Shown: positions 24,989 through 33,800, counted from the stretch's first letter. The stretch is 64,000 nt of DNA from Nitrosopumilus sp. b3 (GCF_014078525.1 NZ_MU078693.1:62001-126000); one strand, 5' to 3'. The notes: generated by a model from the letters alone, not told the origin. Numbers and translations: made by a program.

Positions 24989-25401
24989 TTTTCAATCCTC
25001 TTTAATTCATTTGAAATTTTCACTACAGCTTCTACTGCTCTTTCAGCAACAGGTCTTATTCTAGCATAGGCGTGTCTTTCCTGCATTCCTGGACCAGAAA
25101 TTCCTAAAGAAACGGGTTTTTGATATTTTATTGATAAAGAGGTTAATGCCTGAGCAGCAGAATGTGATATTACTTCATCATGTTTTGTTTGTCCTTTAAT
25201 TATCGCACCCAAAGTAACTACTGCATCCACATCATTTTTTTGCAATAATGAATCTACTATTATAGGCATATCAAAAGCACCAGGAACAGTACATGTATGT
25301 AATATTTTCAACTTTAGTGATTTAGCTTTTTCTTGAGCTACTGCAAGCATCCTAGATGTCACTTCCTCATTGAATTCCGAAACTACTATTGCAATATTCA
25401 A
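24985..25401 (-). CDS. ribH: 6,7-dimethyl-8-ribityllumazine synthase
   Basis: 138 residues with all family motifs: VSEFNEEVTSRML, TCTVPGAFDMPIIVDSLL, VTLGAIIKGQTKHDEVIS (catalytic His) and LGISGPGMQERHAYAR. Condenses the ribityl-pyrimidinedione with dihydroxybutanone phosphate. Starts 2 bp after ribB. Confidence 0.94.
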   Translation of the reverse strand: MNIAIVVSEFNEEVTSRMLAVAQEKAKSLKLKILHTCTVPGAFDMPIIVDSLLQKNDVDAVVTLGAIIKGQTKHDEVISHSAAQALTSLSIKYQKPVSLGISGPGMQERHAYARIRPVAERAVEAVVKISNELKRIEK

Positions 25402-25403
25402 AG

Positions 25404-26069
25404 CTAATGCACCTTAGCGTATTCTAAAAGTTCCTTTCCATCAATTAATGGAATCCCATTTTGTTTTGCAAATTTTTCTGCCTTGTCTACGGACAATGCA
25501 GAATATGTTTCAGCATCCATCATTTCACAAATTGCTGTTACAGGTGTCAAACCCGCAACTTGAGCAAGATAAACTGACATTTCAGTATGTCCCTGTCGTG
25601 CAGCTAATAATCCTTTAGATGCAATCAATAACGGAACATGTCCTGGAGTTTTAAATGATGAAGCAAATTTTTTCTGTTTATTTTCAACATTAAAGATATT
25701 TGCCATTTCTCTAATTGTTAATGACCTATCTTTATCGGTAATTCCAGTATAAGTTTGATAATGATTAATTGATAATGAGAATGTCGGATGATCACCATAT
25801 GGTGCCAAACCCATGATCATTTCTTTATTTGAGATTGAAGAATCAGCAAGAATATCATGCATGTATTTTAAGTCAAGAGATTTTGCAAAGTTATTATCAA
25901 TTGCAATACATAGTAATCCACCAGCATGTTGACGCATTCGTGCTACATGCTCAGGAGTAACAAATTCTGCAGCTACTACCATATCTATTTCATTTTCTCT
26001 TCCAGCTGAATCAAATAAAAGAACAAATTCGCCACGCTTTAGCGATTGTAGTGCTGATTCTAGAGACAT
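25404..26069 (-). CDS. ribB: 3,4-dihydroxy-2-butanone 4-phosphate synthase
   Basis: 221 residues from the ATG at 26069 (MSLESALQSLKRGEFVLLFD), which is 27 bp from CTTTATAATC; a TTG at 26126 would add 19 residues over the promoter. Metal and substrate motifs are intact: SAGRENEIDMVVAAEF, GLLCIAID, ARQGHTEMSVYLAQVAGLTP and CEMMDAETYSALS. It supplies the four-carbon unit to RibH. A TGGTAATTACCA palindrome precedes its TATA box, so the ribB-ribH-arfA-amidohydrolase-arfC unit is probably regulated here. Confidence 0.93.
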   Translation of the reverse strand: MSLESALQSLKRGEFVLLFDSAGRENEIDMVVAAEFVTPEHVARMRQHAGGLLCIAIDNNFAKSLDLKYMHDILADSSISNKEMIMGLAPYGDHPTFSLSINHYQTYTGITDKDRSLTIREMANIFNVENKQKKFASSFKTPGHVPLLIASKGLLAARQGHTEMSVYLAQVAGLTPVTAICEMMDAETYSALSVDKAEKFAKQNGIPLIDGKELLEYAKVH

Positions 26070-26091
26070 ACGAGAAAATGTCGTTATTCTG

Positions 26092-26136
26092 ATTATAAAG
26101 TTTACTAAAAAATTGGTAATTACCACTAAATTGGTA
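26092..26136 (-). promoter_or_regulatory. ribB promoter with TGGTAATTACCA operator
   Basis: The TATA box CTTTATAAT lies at 26092-26100. A perfect 12-bp palindrome TGGTAATTACCA is at 26114-26125, and a third half-site TGGTA is at 26132-26136. Archaeal riboflavin operons are known to be controlled by RbkR-type regulators; whether this is such a site cannot be told from sequence. Confidence 0.55.
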
Positions 26137-26147
26137 GATAATTGGCT

Positions 26148-26732
26148 TTATTTTAAAATGTATTTTCCAAGAATATCAGTTTCAATATTAACTTTATCGC
26201 CAATTTTTTTTGTATGAAAATTTGTAATCTCAATGGTGTGAGGAATTAATGAAACTGATGCTAGAGTATTTTTGATATCTACAACTGTCAAACTGATTCC
26301 ATCTACAGCAATAGAACCTTTTTTTACAACATATTTTGATAATTTTTTTGGAATTTCAAACCAAACTTGAACTTCTTTTGGTTTTTTCATAATTTTTTTA
26401 ATTATACCAACACCATCTACATGACCTAAAACAAAATGACCTTCGAGTCTCTCACCTGCTTTTAAGCTTCTTTCAATATTTACAATTCCACCAACTTTTA
26501 GATTACCAAGGTCTGTTTTTTTTGTAGTCTCCTCAATCATTTCAAAAATACAGCTAGATTTAGATAATTTTGTAGCAGTAAGACAGACACCATTAAGAGC
26601 AACGCTCTGACCAGTTTTTAATCCCTTAGAATGTTTCCCAAGATTCACAGTCATCTCAATTGCACTTCGATTTTTGGTATTTTTTGAAATCTTTTCAACT
26701 TTGCCAACTCCTTCAACAATACCAGTAAACAT
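26148..26732 (-). CDS. ribE: Riboflavin synthase, bacterial (lumazine-binding) type
   Basis: Two tandem lumazine-binding barrels, 194 residues: MFTGIVEGVGKVEKI, GQSVALNGVCLTATKLS and LEGHFVLGHVDGVG in the first repeat, then GSIAVDGISLTVVDI, IPHTIEITNF and NIETDILGKYI in the second. This is the bacterial and eukaryotic enzyme, not the archaeal RibH-like riboflavin synthase. The ATG at 26732 is preferred over the TTG at 26735. It lies directly upstream of the ribB operon with its own gap of about 78 bp. Confidence 0.92.
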   Translation of the reverse strand: MFTGIVEGVGKVEKISKNTKNRSAIEMTVNLGKHSKGLKTGQSVALNGVCLTATKLSKSSCIFEMIEETTKKTDLGNLKVGGIVNIERSLKAGERLEGHFVLGHVDGVGIIKKIMKKPKEVQVWFEIPKKLSKYVVKKGSIAVDGISLTVVDIKNTLASVSLIPHTIEITNFHTKKIGDKVNIETDILGKYILK

Positions 26733-26793
26733 CAAAATTTACTATTAGATATACGTATAAAATGATTTAGATGATTGATATTATTTGTATAAA

Positions 26794-27498
26794 TTACTTT
26801 GAATTATATTCATTAAATTCATCCTCACAAAATTGATGAAATACAGTAGAATCATTTTCTTTAGCGTCATTTTTAATTTTTGCCATATCTTTGTTTAAAA
26901 CACCTTGTGCAGCTAAAAACGCATCATCTTCCATCCCTAATTTTTCAAATAATCTAGATTTTGCACGTGGGATTTCTTTAAGAGTTGGATCAACTACCTG
27001 AGCCTTGTCATAAAATTCAATTGCATCTTGGTATTTTCCAAGATGACTAAGAGATATGGCTTTATTCATCAAAGCTGTCACATCATTTGGATCAACTAAT
27101 AGTGAAGTTTCATAACATTCAAGTGCTTTTTGATGTTGATTTAATTCATTGAGTGATAAACCCATGCTATTTAGTGTCCATATATCCTTAGGATTTGTAG
27201 AAAGAATTTGTTTGCATAATTCTAAAACTTTTTCATATTGATTTAAATTTTCAAGGGCATAGATCTTGTTTTTCAATGCATAGGTATCCAAATTTTTAAT
27301 TTGCAGAACCTTATCGCAGTATTCAATTGCTTCCTCATATTTTTTTAGATAAATTAGAGACAATGAAATGTTCTGAAGTGCTACCATGTCATCAGGAGTT
27401 TTTTCTAAGAGATTTTTACAATAATTGTACATTTCCTCATACTTTTTCGCATTAAACATCCTAGTAATCACATTTGTAGGATCTAAAAGATCAATCAT
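26794..27498 (-). CDS. Tetratricopeptide repeat protein
   Basis: 234 residues with five or six TPR units from residue 15 to 195, for example YCKNLLEKTPDDMVALQNIS, LNELNQHQKALECYETSLLV and LGKYQDAIEFYDKAQVVDP. A charged C-terminal tail follows (FHQFCEDEFNEYNSK). Soluble scaffold; no partner is indicated by neighbours. ATG at 27498. Confidence 0.85.
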   Translation of the reverse strand: MIDLLDPTNVITRMFNAKKYEEMYNYCKNLLEKTPDDMVALQNISLSLIYLKKYEEAIEYCDKVLQIKNLDTYALKNKIYALENLNQYEKVLELCKQILSTNPKDIWTLNSMGLSLNELNQHQKALECYETSLLVDPNDVTALMNKAISLSHLGKYQDAIEFYDKAQVVDPTLKEIPRAKSRLFEKLGMEDDAFLAAQGVLNKDMAKIKNDAKENDSTVFHQFCEDEFNEYNSK

Positions 27499-27571
27499 TT
27501 TACAATATTATTATGAAAATCATTATCTTTAACCTATTCTGACTATAGAAAAATGCAGAGTAAGAATGGGA

Positions 27572-27715
27572 TTATTTTAGAACTTTACGAAGGGTCTCAT
27601 TCAATACTTTGGAATAACTGTATGATGATTGCTCTTGTTGAATCAATTTTGCTTGACGAAGTCGCAATTTCTTATCAAGATCTTCATCAATCATTATTGT
27701 TACACGTTTACTCAT
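27572..27715 (-). CDS. Small ribbon-helix-helix-type protein, 47 aa
   Basis: Frame from the ATG at 27715 to the TAA at 27572: begins MSKRVTIMIDEDLDKKLRLR, then QQEQSSYSYSKVLNETLRKV. The N-terminal beta strand with alternating residues, followed by two helices, is the CopG/Arc-type DNA-binding fold. TTATATTC centred about 28 bp upstream suits a leaderless mRNA. Likely a small transcriptional regulator; its target is not known. Confidence 0.65.
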   Translation of the reverse strand: MSKRVTIMIDEDLDKKLRLRQAKLIQQEQSSYSYSKVLNETLRKVLK

Positions 27716-27773
27716 ATGAAAAAATTTATGAAAATTAGAATATAACACTATGTGAAATGTTCCAAAAGTGGGA

Positions 27774-28124
27774 TCAGCTTTGAATAATAGAAATTACTTT
27801 ATCCATTTTGAACGGTTTCTGAATTAGAGGTATGTTTAGCTTTTCTAGTTTTTCCTCAGTAGTGTAATCACTATCTGCAGAAACAGCAATAATTCGTGCT
27901 TTGGGTTCAATATCTTGAATTTTTTTTATCGCATAGAAACCACTGCCATTAGGCATGTTAAGATCAATTAATACAACATCAGGTTTAGTTTCCTTGAATA
28001 GTTTAACTGCTGTACTTCCATTAAATCCATTTCCAATGACATTAATTCCATTTTCTTCAAGAAATTCAGTAAATAGTCTAACTGTATCTTCATCATCATC
28101 GATAACAATAACAGATTTTGACAT
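27774..28124 (-). CDS. Stand-alone response regulator receiver (CheY-like)
   Basis: 116 residues from the ATG at 28124 (MSKSVIVIDDDEDTVRLFTE); an upstream ATG at 28163 would add 13 residues. Phospho-acceptor Asp in VVLIDLNMPNGSG near residue 55, acidic pair DDD at the start and Lys in IQKPFKM. No output domain. It is divergent from the HTH protein at 28180, which may be its functional partner. Confidence 0.88.
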   Translation of the reverse strand: MSKSVIVIDDDEDTVRLFTEFLEENGINVIGNGFNGSTAVKLFKETKPDVVLIDLNMPNGSGFYAIKKIQDIEPKARIIAVSADSDYTTEEKLEKLNIPLIQKPFKMDKVISIIQS

Positions 28125-28179
28125 TGACGGTAGTAAAAAGAGGAGTGCTTTAATATTTTCCATAATTTAGAATTCCCAT

Positions 28180-28794
28180 ATGGGAGGAATTGATAGACTA
28201 GTTTCCAATGCTTTATCATCTGAAATAAAGAAAGAGATGGATATGGAACTTCTTAGTAAAGTAGAACGTGAATTATTTTTAGAGCATGGGATGTCAATAA
28301 AGCTTTCAATTGAACACTTTCAAAAATTTAGTTCTGTTTTGAAGAAAAATTCAAATCTCGATGTTAATAAATTTGAAAGAGATTGTATTAATAAAATACT
28401 TAGAATAAAAAAAACAGATGGAAAGTATTTTGTCACTATATTAGATTCCAATTTATCAGATTTAATCTTAGGATTTTTTGGAGAGAATGATTCAAGAAAG
28501 ATAATTACAACTCTATTAGAAAAAGAATTTACTATTCCACAAATCTTGAAGGAATCTGAAGCTCCTAAAACATCAGGATATAGAAAAATTGAGAATATGA
28601 TAATCAATGGATTAATTATTGAAACGGGTAAAATACTGAGTGAAAGTAAAAAAATATCAAAGCTTCAATGTGTTTTTCAAGAAATTAATTTAGAAATTAA
28701 AAAAGGGAAAACTATCGTTAATGGAATCATATCTCAGAAAATGATGGAAAAAAGTACCAGCATGAAAGTAATTCTTGATTCAATAGATGCATGA
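28180..28794 (+). CDS. Winged-helix-containing regulator-like protein
   Basis: 204 residues. The N-terminal half is helical (MGGIDRLVSNALSSEIKKEM). A winged-helix-like segment is near residues 108-150: RKIITTLLEKEFTIPQILKE followed by YRKIENMIINGLIIETG, as in ArsR-like repressors. The C-terminal 40 residues form beta strands ending LDSIDA. Divergent from the receiver gene with a 55-bp shared promoter region. Function inferred as DNA binding or signal readout. Confidence 0.6.
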   Translation: MGGIDRLVSNALSSEIKKEMDMELLSKVERELFLEHGMSIKLSIEHFQKFSSVLKKNSNLDVNKFERDCINKILRIKKTDGKYFVTILDSNLSDLILGFFGENDSRKIITTLLEKEFTIPQILKESEAPKTSGYRKIENMIINGLIIETGKILSESKKISKLQCVFQEINLEIKKGKTIVNGIISQKMMEKSTSMKVILDSIDA

Positions 28795-28800
28795 AAGTAA

Positions 28801-29655
28801 TTACTTTACTAATTCAAGAAGAGATTTTGCTTGTTTAAAATGAACCTCATCTATCATTTTTCCATCAACAGTAGTAGCTCCTTTACCCTTCTTTGTTGAT
28901 TCAAGATAGACTTTGCATACTTTTTCTGCCCATGAAATTTCACTTTTATTTGGATGAAATAATTTGTGTACCACAGGAATTTGATCTGGATGTATAATAC
29001 TTTTTCCTGAATAACCTAAACTTTTGCCAAGCTTGCAGTCATTTTCAAATCCACTAGAATCTTTGAGATCTTGCCAAATAGCATCTATTGCTATAATTCC
29101 TGCAGCATGTGCATCTACGGGTATTTTAGTTCTCGAATAGGAAGCACCTTTTGCTTCTTTAGTATATTCAACACCTAAATCATTGAGAAGATCAAAAACT
29201 CCAAAGACTACTGCAGAGACTCTTCTACCAAAAGATGCAATGTTATACGTGTTAACTACACCTTCTGCAGATTCAATAGAAGGAATAATTTGAATTGGTT
29301 TTAATTTTCTTGATTTTTCTAATCCTGATAGTGTTTTTACTATTTTTTTCATTTCTTTTACATTGTTTACTTTTGGAATCACAATTCCATCAATTCCTTT
29401 TTGAATTACTTCTTTGAGGTCTGAAGGAATTTTTCCCGAAGTAGGGGAATTTGTACGCACAAAGATTGAAGACTCGTAGGATTTTCGTGATTTTAATGCA
29501 GATTTGATTAATTTTCTTGCATGAACTTTTTTGTCATCTGGAACAGAATCTTCTAAATCAAAACAAACAATGTCAGCTTGAAGCTTTTTTGCTTTTTCAA
29601 GAAATCTGGGATTATTCCCAGGAACAAAAATGAGGCTTCTGAAAAGCTGTGTCAT
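28801..29655 (-). CDS. HpcH/HpaI aldolase, citrate lyase beta/malyl-CoA lyase-like
   Basis: 284-residue TIM barrel of the CitE family: RSLIFVPGNNPRFLEKAKKL, DIVCFDLEDSVPDDKKVHAR (acidic metal ligand), VIPKVNNVKEM, IIPSIESAEGVVNT (Glu) and VFGVFDLLNDLGVEY, with KSIIHPDQIPVVH near the end. No CitD/CitF partners are present, so a CoA-thioester lyase such as malyl- or citramalyl-CoA lyase is more likely than citrate lyase. It sits 7 bp after the MDR reductase gene, so they may share a pathway. Confidence 0.83.
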   Translation of the reverse strand: MTQLFRSLIFVPGNNPRFLEKAKKLQADIVCFDLEDSVPDDKKVHARKLIKSALKSRKSYESSIFVRTNSPTSGKIPSDLKEVIQKGIDGIVIPKVNNVKEMKKIVKTLSGLEKSRKLKPIQIIPSIESAEGVVNTYNIASFGRRVSAVVFGVFDLLNDLGVEYTKEAKGASYSRTKIPVDAHAAGIIAIDAIWQDLKDSSGFENDCKLGKSLGYSGKSIIHPDQIPVVHKLFHPNKSEISWAEKVCKVYLESTKKGKGATTVDGKMIDEVHFKQAKSLLELVK

Positions 29656-29662
29656 TAAATGA

Positions 29663-30742
29663 TTAAGCGCCTTCAGGCTTCATTAAGATTTTGCCAAAGA
29701 GTCCCTTACCGGTTAACATCTTTGTATGTGCCTCTGCTGCTTGCTCAAAGGAATATGTAGAATCAATTGCGGCTTTAATTTTACCCTGACTCATCCAATA
29801 GAGAGCTTGATCTAATTCAGCTTTGGTTCCTTGTGTTGAACCCAAGATGTTAGTTCCTTTAAAGAAGATATGTCTTAGATCAGTTTTTGCATCATATCCT
29901 GTTGTTGCGCCACATGAAACTAGTGTTGCACCATATTTTAGAAGTTGAAGTTGCTTGTTCCAGTGTGTTTCACCAATATGATCAAAGGAAAGATCAATTC
30001 CTGGTGCTTCACCCTTTTTCTTTGCAAGTTCTTTAGAAATTTTAAAGACTTCTTTACTCCAATCTTCTTTTCTATGATCAACTGCATAATCAGCTCCAAG
30101 TTCCAGACATTTGTCTAGTTTGTCAGGGCTTGCTGTTGCAATAACATCACAATTGTATAATTTTGCTATCTGAATTCCAAAGCTTCCAACTCCAGAACCA
30201 CCACCCATAATTAAGACAGTTTGTCCGGGAGTAATTTTGGCTCTACCAACTAACATGTGCCAAGAAGTAAGTATAGTCATAGATGCTGCCGCTGCTTCAT
30301 CATAGGATACGCCTTCTGGAATAACTGAGACATTGACTTCAGGTAAGTGAGTAACTTCTTGAAAAGCTCCCCATGTTGGACCAGTTTGAAATCCCCAAAT
30401 GGTTCTTTTAACACAATCAAATTCTCGTCCATCAGTACATGCTTTACAAACTCTGCAAGACATGTTTGAATGAGATACAACTCTATCTCCAACTTTGATA
30501 TTTTTAACATCTTCACCAACTGCGATTACGTCTCCAGCTGCATCAGAACCTGAAACATGTGGTAATGGAACAGCTACAGGTACTCCTCTCATTCCCCAAA
30601 TATCATTATAATTTAGAGCAGCAGATTTGACTTTAAAGACTACTTCATCTGCTTTTGGTTTTGGTTCATCTATATCCTGGACTTTGAGGATTTTAGCATA
30701 ATTATCATCTGGTGCATATTCATTGTATACTACGGCTTTCAT
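29663..30742 (-). CDS. Zinc-containing medium-chain dehydrogenase/reductase
   Basis: 359 residues from the ATG at 30742 (MKAVVYNEYAPDDNYAKILK; a GTG at 30754 is less likely). Structural zinc cysteines in MSCRVCKACTDGREFDC, NAD(P) site VLIMGGGSGVGSFGIQIAKL near residue 175 and the catalytic-domain motif VSGSDAAGDVIAVGE. The overall pattern is like quinone/crotonyl-CoA reductases. In Sulfolobales an MDR enzyme reduces acryloyl-CoA in carbon fixation; a comparable role here is only a suggestion. Followed immediately by the CitE-like gene. Confidence 0.85.
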   Translation of the reverse strand: MKAVVYNEYAPDDNYAKILKVQDIDEPKPKADEVVFKVKSAALNYNDIWGMRGVPVAVPLPHVSGSDAAGDVIAVGEDVKNIKVGDRVVSHSNMSCRVCKACTDGREFDCVKRTIWGFQTGPTWGAFQEVTHLPEVNVSVIPEGVSYDEAAAASMTILTSWHMLVGRAKITPGQTVLIMGGGSGVGSFGIQIAKLYNCDVIATASPDKLDKCLELGADYAVDHRKEDWSKEVFKISKELAKKKGEAPGIDLSFDHIGETHWNKQLQLLKYGATLVSCGATTGYDAKTDLRHIFFKGTNILGSTQGTKAELDQALYWMSQGKIKAAIDSTYSFEQAAEAHTKMLTGKGLFGKILMKPEGA

Positions 30743-30783
30743 GAAATAAGCCACACGCTACCTATAATTATATTTTTTCTGAA

Positions 30784-31068
30784 TTAGACACGATTTATCT
30801 TAAAATCACGTTTTGGTTGCTGAATTGAGAGCAATATTTGTTTGAGTTGATCATCAGAGATTTGGCCAGGAAGTTTACCTTGGGTTGCCATTCCGATCAA
30901 ATACTGTTCAACTAGATCAGATAATTCGGATTTTACCATTTTGATATTATTGAGTCTCAGTCTTGCTTCAGGTGAAAGGATTTGTTTTAGAATCTGTTCT
31001 TTTTGTGCAGATGGATCATTATTCTTATTATCGTAAGGGGATTCTTCATTAGATTCTGGGAAACTCAT
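30784..31068 (-). CDS. PDCD5/TFAR19-family DNA-binding protein
   Basis: 94 residues: disordered acidic start, then KEQILKQILSPEARLRLNNI, KMVKSELSDLVEQYLIGMAT and KLPGQISDDQLKQILLSI, the classic three-helix core of the archaeal/eukaryotic PDCD5 family. Located 7 bp after rps19e on the same strand, a pairing common in archaea. Confidence 0.92.
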   Translation of the reverse strand: MSFPESNEESPYDNKNNDPSAQKEQILKQILSPEARLRLNNIKMVKSELSDLVEQYLIGMATQGKLPGQISDDQLKQILLSIQQPKRDFKINRV

Positions 31069-31075
31069 TTTGAAT

Positions 31076-31528
31076 CTATGTGTAAACTTTCAATTGAGGA
31101 TTTTCAACAATGAGTTCTTTTAGTATTTCAGTAGCTAATCTGTCTAGTTTTTGCATTCCATGTTTAGAAATTATTCTACCTTTCTTCTCAACCTTTTCTA
31201 AATAACCAAGTTTTTCTAATCCTTGAATAGCATTTCTAATGATTGCACCACCTGCATCTTTGTGATGTGCTGCACCGTATCCAGATGGTTTACCTCCACC
31301 ATAATCTTTTCTTAATTCATTAATTCCAATTGGACCATGAAAGTAAATTTTTCTCATAATTGAGGCACATCTAGTATACCACCAGTCTCTCTCTTGTGGG
31401 GGTTTATCAGCATGAGCCCCAGTTTTGACAAAGGGAATCCAAGTAGGTGCAGGAATATCTTCATTCTTTAGAATTTCTGCGAGTCTTTTTATCAATACAT
31501 CTGATGGTACATCGTATACCTTTGCCAT
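31076..31528 (-). CDS. rps19e: 30S ribosomal protein S19e
   Basis: 150 residues from the ATG at 31528 (MAKVYDVPSDVLIKRLAEIL). Characteristic WIPFVKTGAHADKPPQERDW, WWYTRCASIMRKIYFHGPIG and GAAHHKDAGGAIIRNAIQGL. Full length; no oddities. Confidence 0.95.
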   Translation of the reverse strand: MAKVYDVPSDVLIKRLAEILKNEDIPAPTWIPFVKTGAHADKPPQERDWWYTRCASIMRKIYFHGPIGINELRKDYGGGKPSGYGAAHHKDAGGAIIRNAIQGLEKLGYLEKVEKKGRIISKHGMQKLDRLATEILKELIVENPQLKVYT

Positions 31529-31609
31529 AAAGTGCAAAAATCGATAATCGTCTTATAAATCATTGAGGTAATGTATCTAGCGTATTCAAGATAATTTACC
31601 ATGAATTTC

Positions 31610-31957
31610 TCAGATCGGGGTCATTACTTTCAAAACTTCATCAAAATTAACAGGTTTGTTTTGTATTGATAGTATTGGGAATTGATCTAATTGATTCAAA
31701 ATGTTTTCTTCAACTAATCCAGTTGTAACAATTATTTTTGTAGTAGAATTTTGTAATTTTTCAAGGGCATAAAATCCATCAAATTCAGGCATTGACAAAT
31801 CTAATAGAAGGTAATCAGGGTTATGTTTTGAACATAATTCCACAGCTTGATTTCCATCATATCCGACTCCTACAACATCAATATTTTCTAATTTAAACAA
31901 ATCAGAAAATAATTCAATTAATGCAATTTCATCATCAACTATTACTACTGTTGTCAT
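31610..31957 (-). CDS. Stand-alone response regulator receiver
   Basis: 115 residues: TTVVIVDDEIALIELFSDLF, phospho-Asp in YLLLDLSMPEFDG near residue 53, Thr in IIVTTGL and Lys in IQNKPVNFDE. No output domain. The start overlaps the histidine-kinase gene by 23 bp, so the two form a cotranslated pair. Confidence 0.9.
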   Translation of the reverse strand: MTTVVIVDDEIALIELFSDLFKLENIDVVGVGYDGNQAVELCSKHNPDYLLLDLSMPEFDGFYALEKLQNSTTKIIVTTGLVEENILNQLDQFPILSIQNKPVNFDEVLKVMTPI

Positions 31958-33800
31958 TCTCTTCTTTTTGTGGAATTTTAATTATAAAGGTAGTTGGGTT
32001 ATTTTTTACAGAAATAGTTCCGTTATGCTGAGTTATGATATTTTTTACACTTGCAAGTCCTAATCCTGTTCCTTTTTGCTTTGATGTGATTAATGGATCA
32101 AATACTTTTTCAAGTGGTTTGATGGTAATTCCAGGACCAGAATCTGTTACTTTGATAATTATTTCCGTATTGGTTTTTGATATGAAAACATCTATTTCTC
32201 CAGATTCTTCAACAGCCTGAATTGCATTATAAATTAGATTTACCAAAACAACATTCATTTTACTTTCATCACCAAACATAAAAATTTCATCACCTGATGT
32301 TTTGATTTTTACTCCAGAAGGTGCATTAAGTGAAGATAAAACTTTACTTAAAAGATTTGAAAGATTAAATTTTTTTGATATTACCGGAGTATCTCTCAAA
32401 AAATCTAAGACATCATTTAGTTGATGAGTAATTCTATTTATTGAAGTGGTAACTCTTTCTATTTGCTTTTCATCAAGAATCTTTTTTCGTTTTAATAACT
32501 CAAATTCATTTTGTATAATTGAAAGAGGGTTTCTTATATCATGAGACATTCTAGATGATAGTTCTCCTATAGCACTTAATCTTTCAGCATGGAGTAATTT
32601 TTTAGTGAGGTTTTTTTGTTCAGTAATATCTTTTCTAACTGAAACATATTCAGATATCTTTCCTTCTTTATCTAAAAATGGTATAACTGTTGTGTCATTC
32701 CAAAACAAAGTTCCATCTTTTGCAGTGTTGCAAATTTCACCATGCCAGATATTTCCCTTGGAAATTACACTCCACAAATCTGCATAGAAACTTGGGGGAT
32801 GGATTTTACTGGATCTTAGAATATCTTGACGTTGACCAATAAGCTCATCTTTAGAATATTTTGAAACTTGACAAAATTTATCATTTGCATATTTGATTTT
32901 TCCATTTTTGTCAATTATACTTACAATTGAAGATTCATCTAATGCTTTTCTTAAGTTATGTTGTAATGATAATTGAGTTTCAATATCAGTAGTTTTCTTT
33001 AAATGATTTAACATAAATTCAAAAGATCTAGATAATTCACCAATTTCATCTTTTGAGTAAATACCAGTTTTTACATCTAGATTTCCATCAATAATTTGTT
33101 TGGAGGCATTTTCAAGTTTTAGTATTGGTTTTAGAATGGATTGTGAAAGGAAATATCCTAAAACAAGGAAACCTACAACAGTTATGGTGATGGATATCAC
33201 TAGAAATGAAATACCAAATAAAATATCTTCAAAAATAATTTCCAGAGATATGTCTACATCAGTAGTTGAATCTTCCATTATTGATGTATGTTCTAAGTTT
33301 CTATTTTCAAGATATTTCATTAGGCTTTTTTGATAAATTTCTTTGTTGCTCTTATATTCTTGAGATTCTAAAATTGAAATAGCATTTTTCAAATTTCCAT
33401 TTTTTACAGATTCAATTACTTCTAATTCTAGATTTACAAGATTGGAATTAGCATCATTTACTGAAGAAAAAAAAGATTTTTCAATATTGTTTCCTAAATC
33501 TAATGCTCCAGATAATTCTTCGGACAATAATGGTTCTATTTCAAAATACCTTTTTTCCCATATTTCATCTCCAGTGAATGCATAATTTCGAGCAGATTGA
33601 GTTAACACCTCATCATAATATTGTATTTTATTTGCATGTAACAGTAATCTTTCAGATGTCTTTAGTGTGTCTAGATTGTCATCCAATAAATTAAGATGTT
33701 CAGAAGTTTCCTGTAATTGAAAAATGGAAATGATTCCCATTAACCCAACAAAACCGCCTATTAACAAAAATCCTATAAAAAGACGTGTTTTAATTTTCAT
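31935..33800 (-). CDS. Membrane-bound sensor histidine kinase (sensor-HAMP-PAS-HisKA-HATPase)
   Basis: 621 residues. TM1 at about 8-26 and TM2 at about 192-217 flank an extracellular helical sensor of about 165 residues. HAMP follows (SILKPILKLENASKQIIDGN), then PAS at about 285-395 (IVSIIDKNGKIKYANDKFCQ...ISEYVSVRKDITEQKN). The phospho-acceptor H box is SSRMSHDIRNPLSII near residue 420; ATPase motifs are NLIYNAIQAVEE (N), VTDSGPGI (G1) and KQKGTGLGLASVKN (G2). All catalytic motifs are intact. Signal unknown. Confidence 0.92.
   Translation of the reverse strand: MKIKTRLFIGFLLIGGFVGLMGIISIFQLQETSEHLNLLDDNLDTLKTSERLLLHANKIQYYDEVLTQSARNYAFTGDEIWEKRYFEIEPLLSEELSGALDLGNNIEKSFFSSVNDANSNLVNLELEVIESVKNGNLKNAISILESQEYKSNKEIYQKSLMKYLENRNLEHTSIMEDSTTDVDISLEIIFEDILFGISFLVISITITVVGFLVLGYFLSQSILKPILKLENASKQIIDGNLDVKTGIYSKDEIGELSRSFEFMLNHLKKTTDIETQLSLQHNLRKALDESSIVSIIDKNGKIKYANDKFCQVSKYSKDELIGQRQDILRSSKIHPPSFYADLWSVISKGNIWHGEICNTAKDGTLFWNDTTVIPFLDKEGKISEYVSVRKDITEQKNLTKKLLHAERLSAIGELSSRMSHDIRNPLSIIQNEFELLKRKKILDEKQIERVTTSINRITHQLNDVLDFLRDTPVISKKFNLSNLLSKVLSSLNAPSGVKIKTSGDEIFMFGDESKMNVVLVNLIYNAIQAVEESGEIDVFISKTNTEIIIKVTDSGPGITIKPLEKVFDPLITSKQKGTGLGLASVKNIITQHNGTISVKNNPTTFIIKIPQKEENDNSSNS

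Noticed and set aside
12125..31510. Additional TGGTACA copies at about 12123, 23820 and 31503
   Set aside because: All are inside coding sequences and lack the longer conserved flanks.
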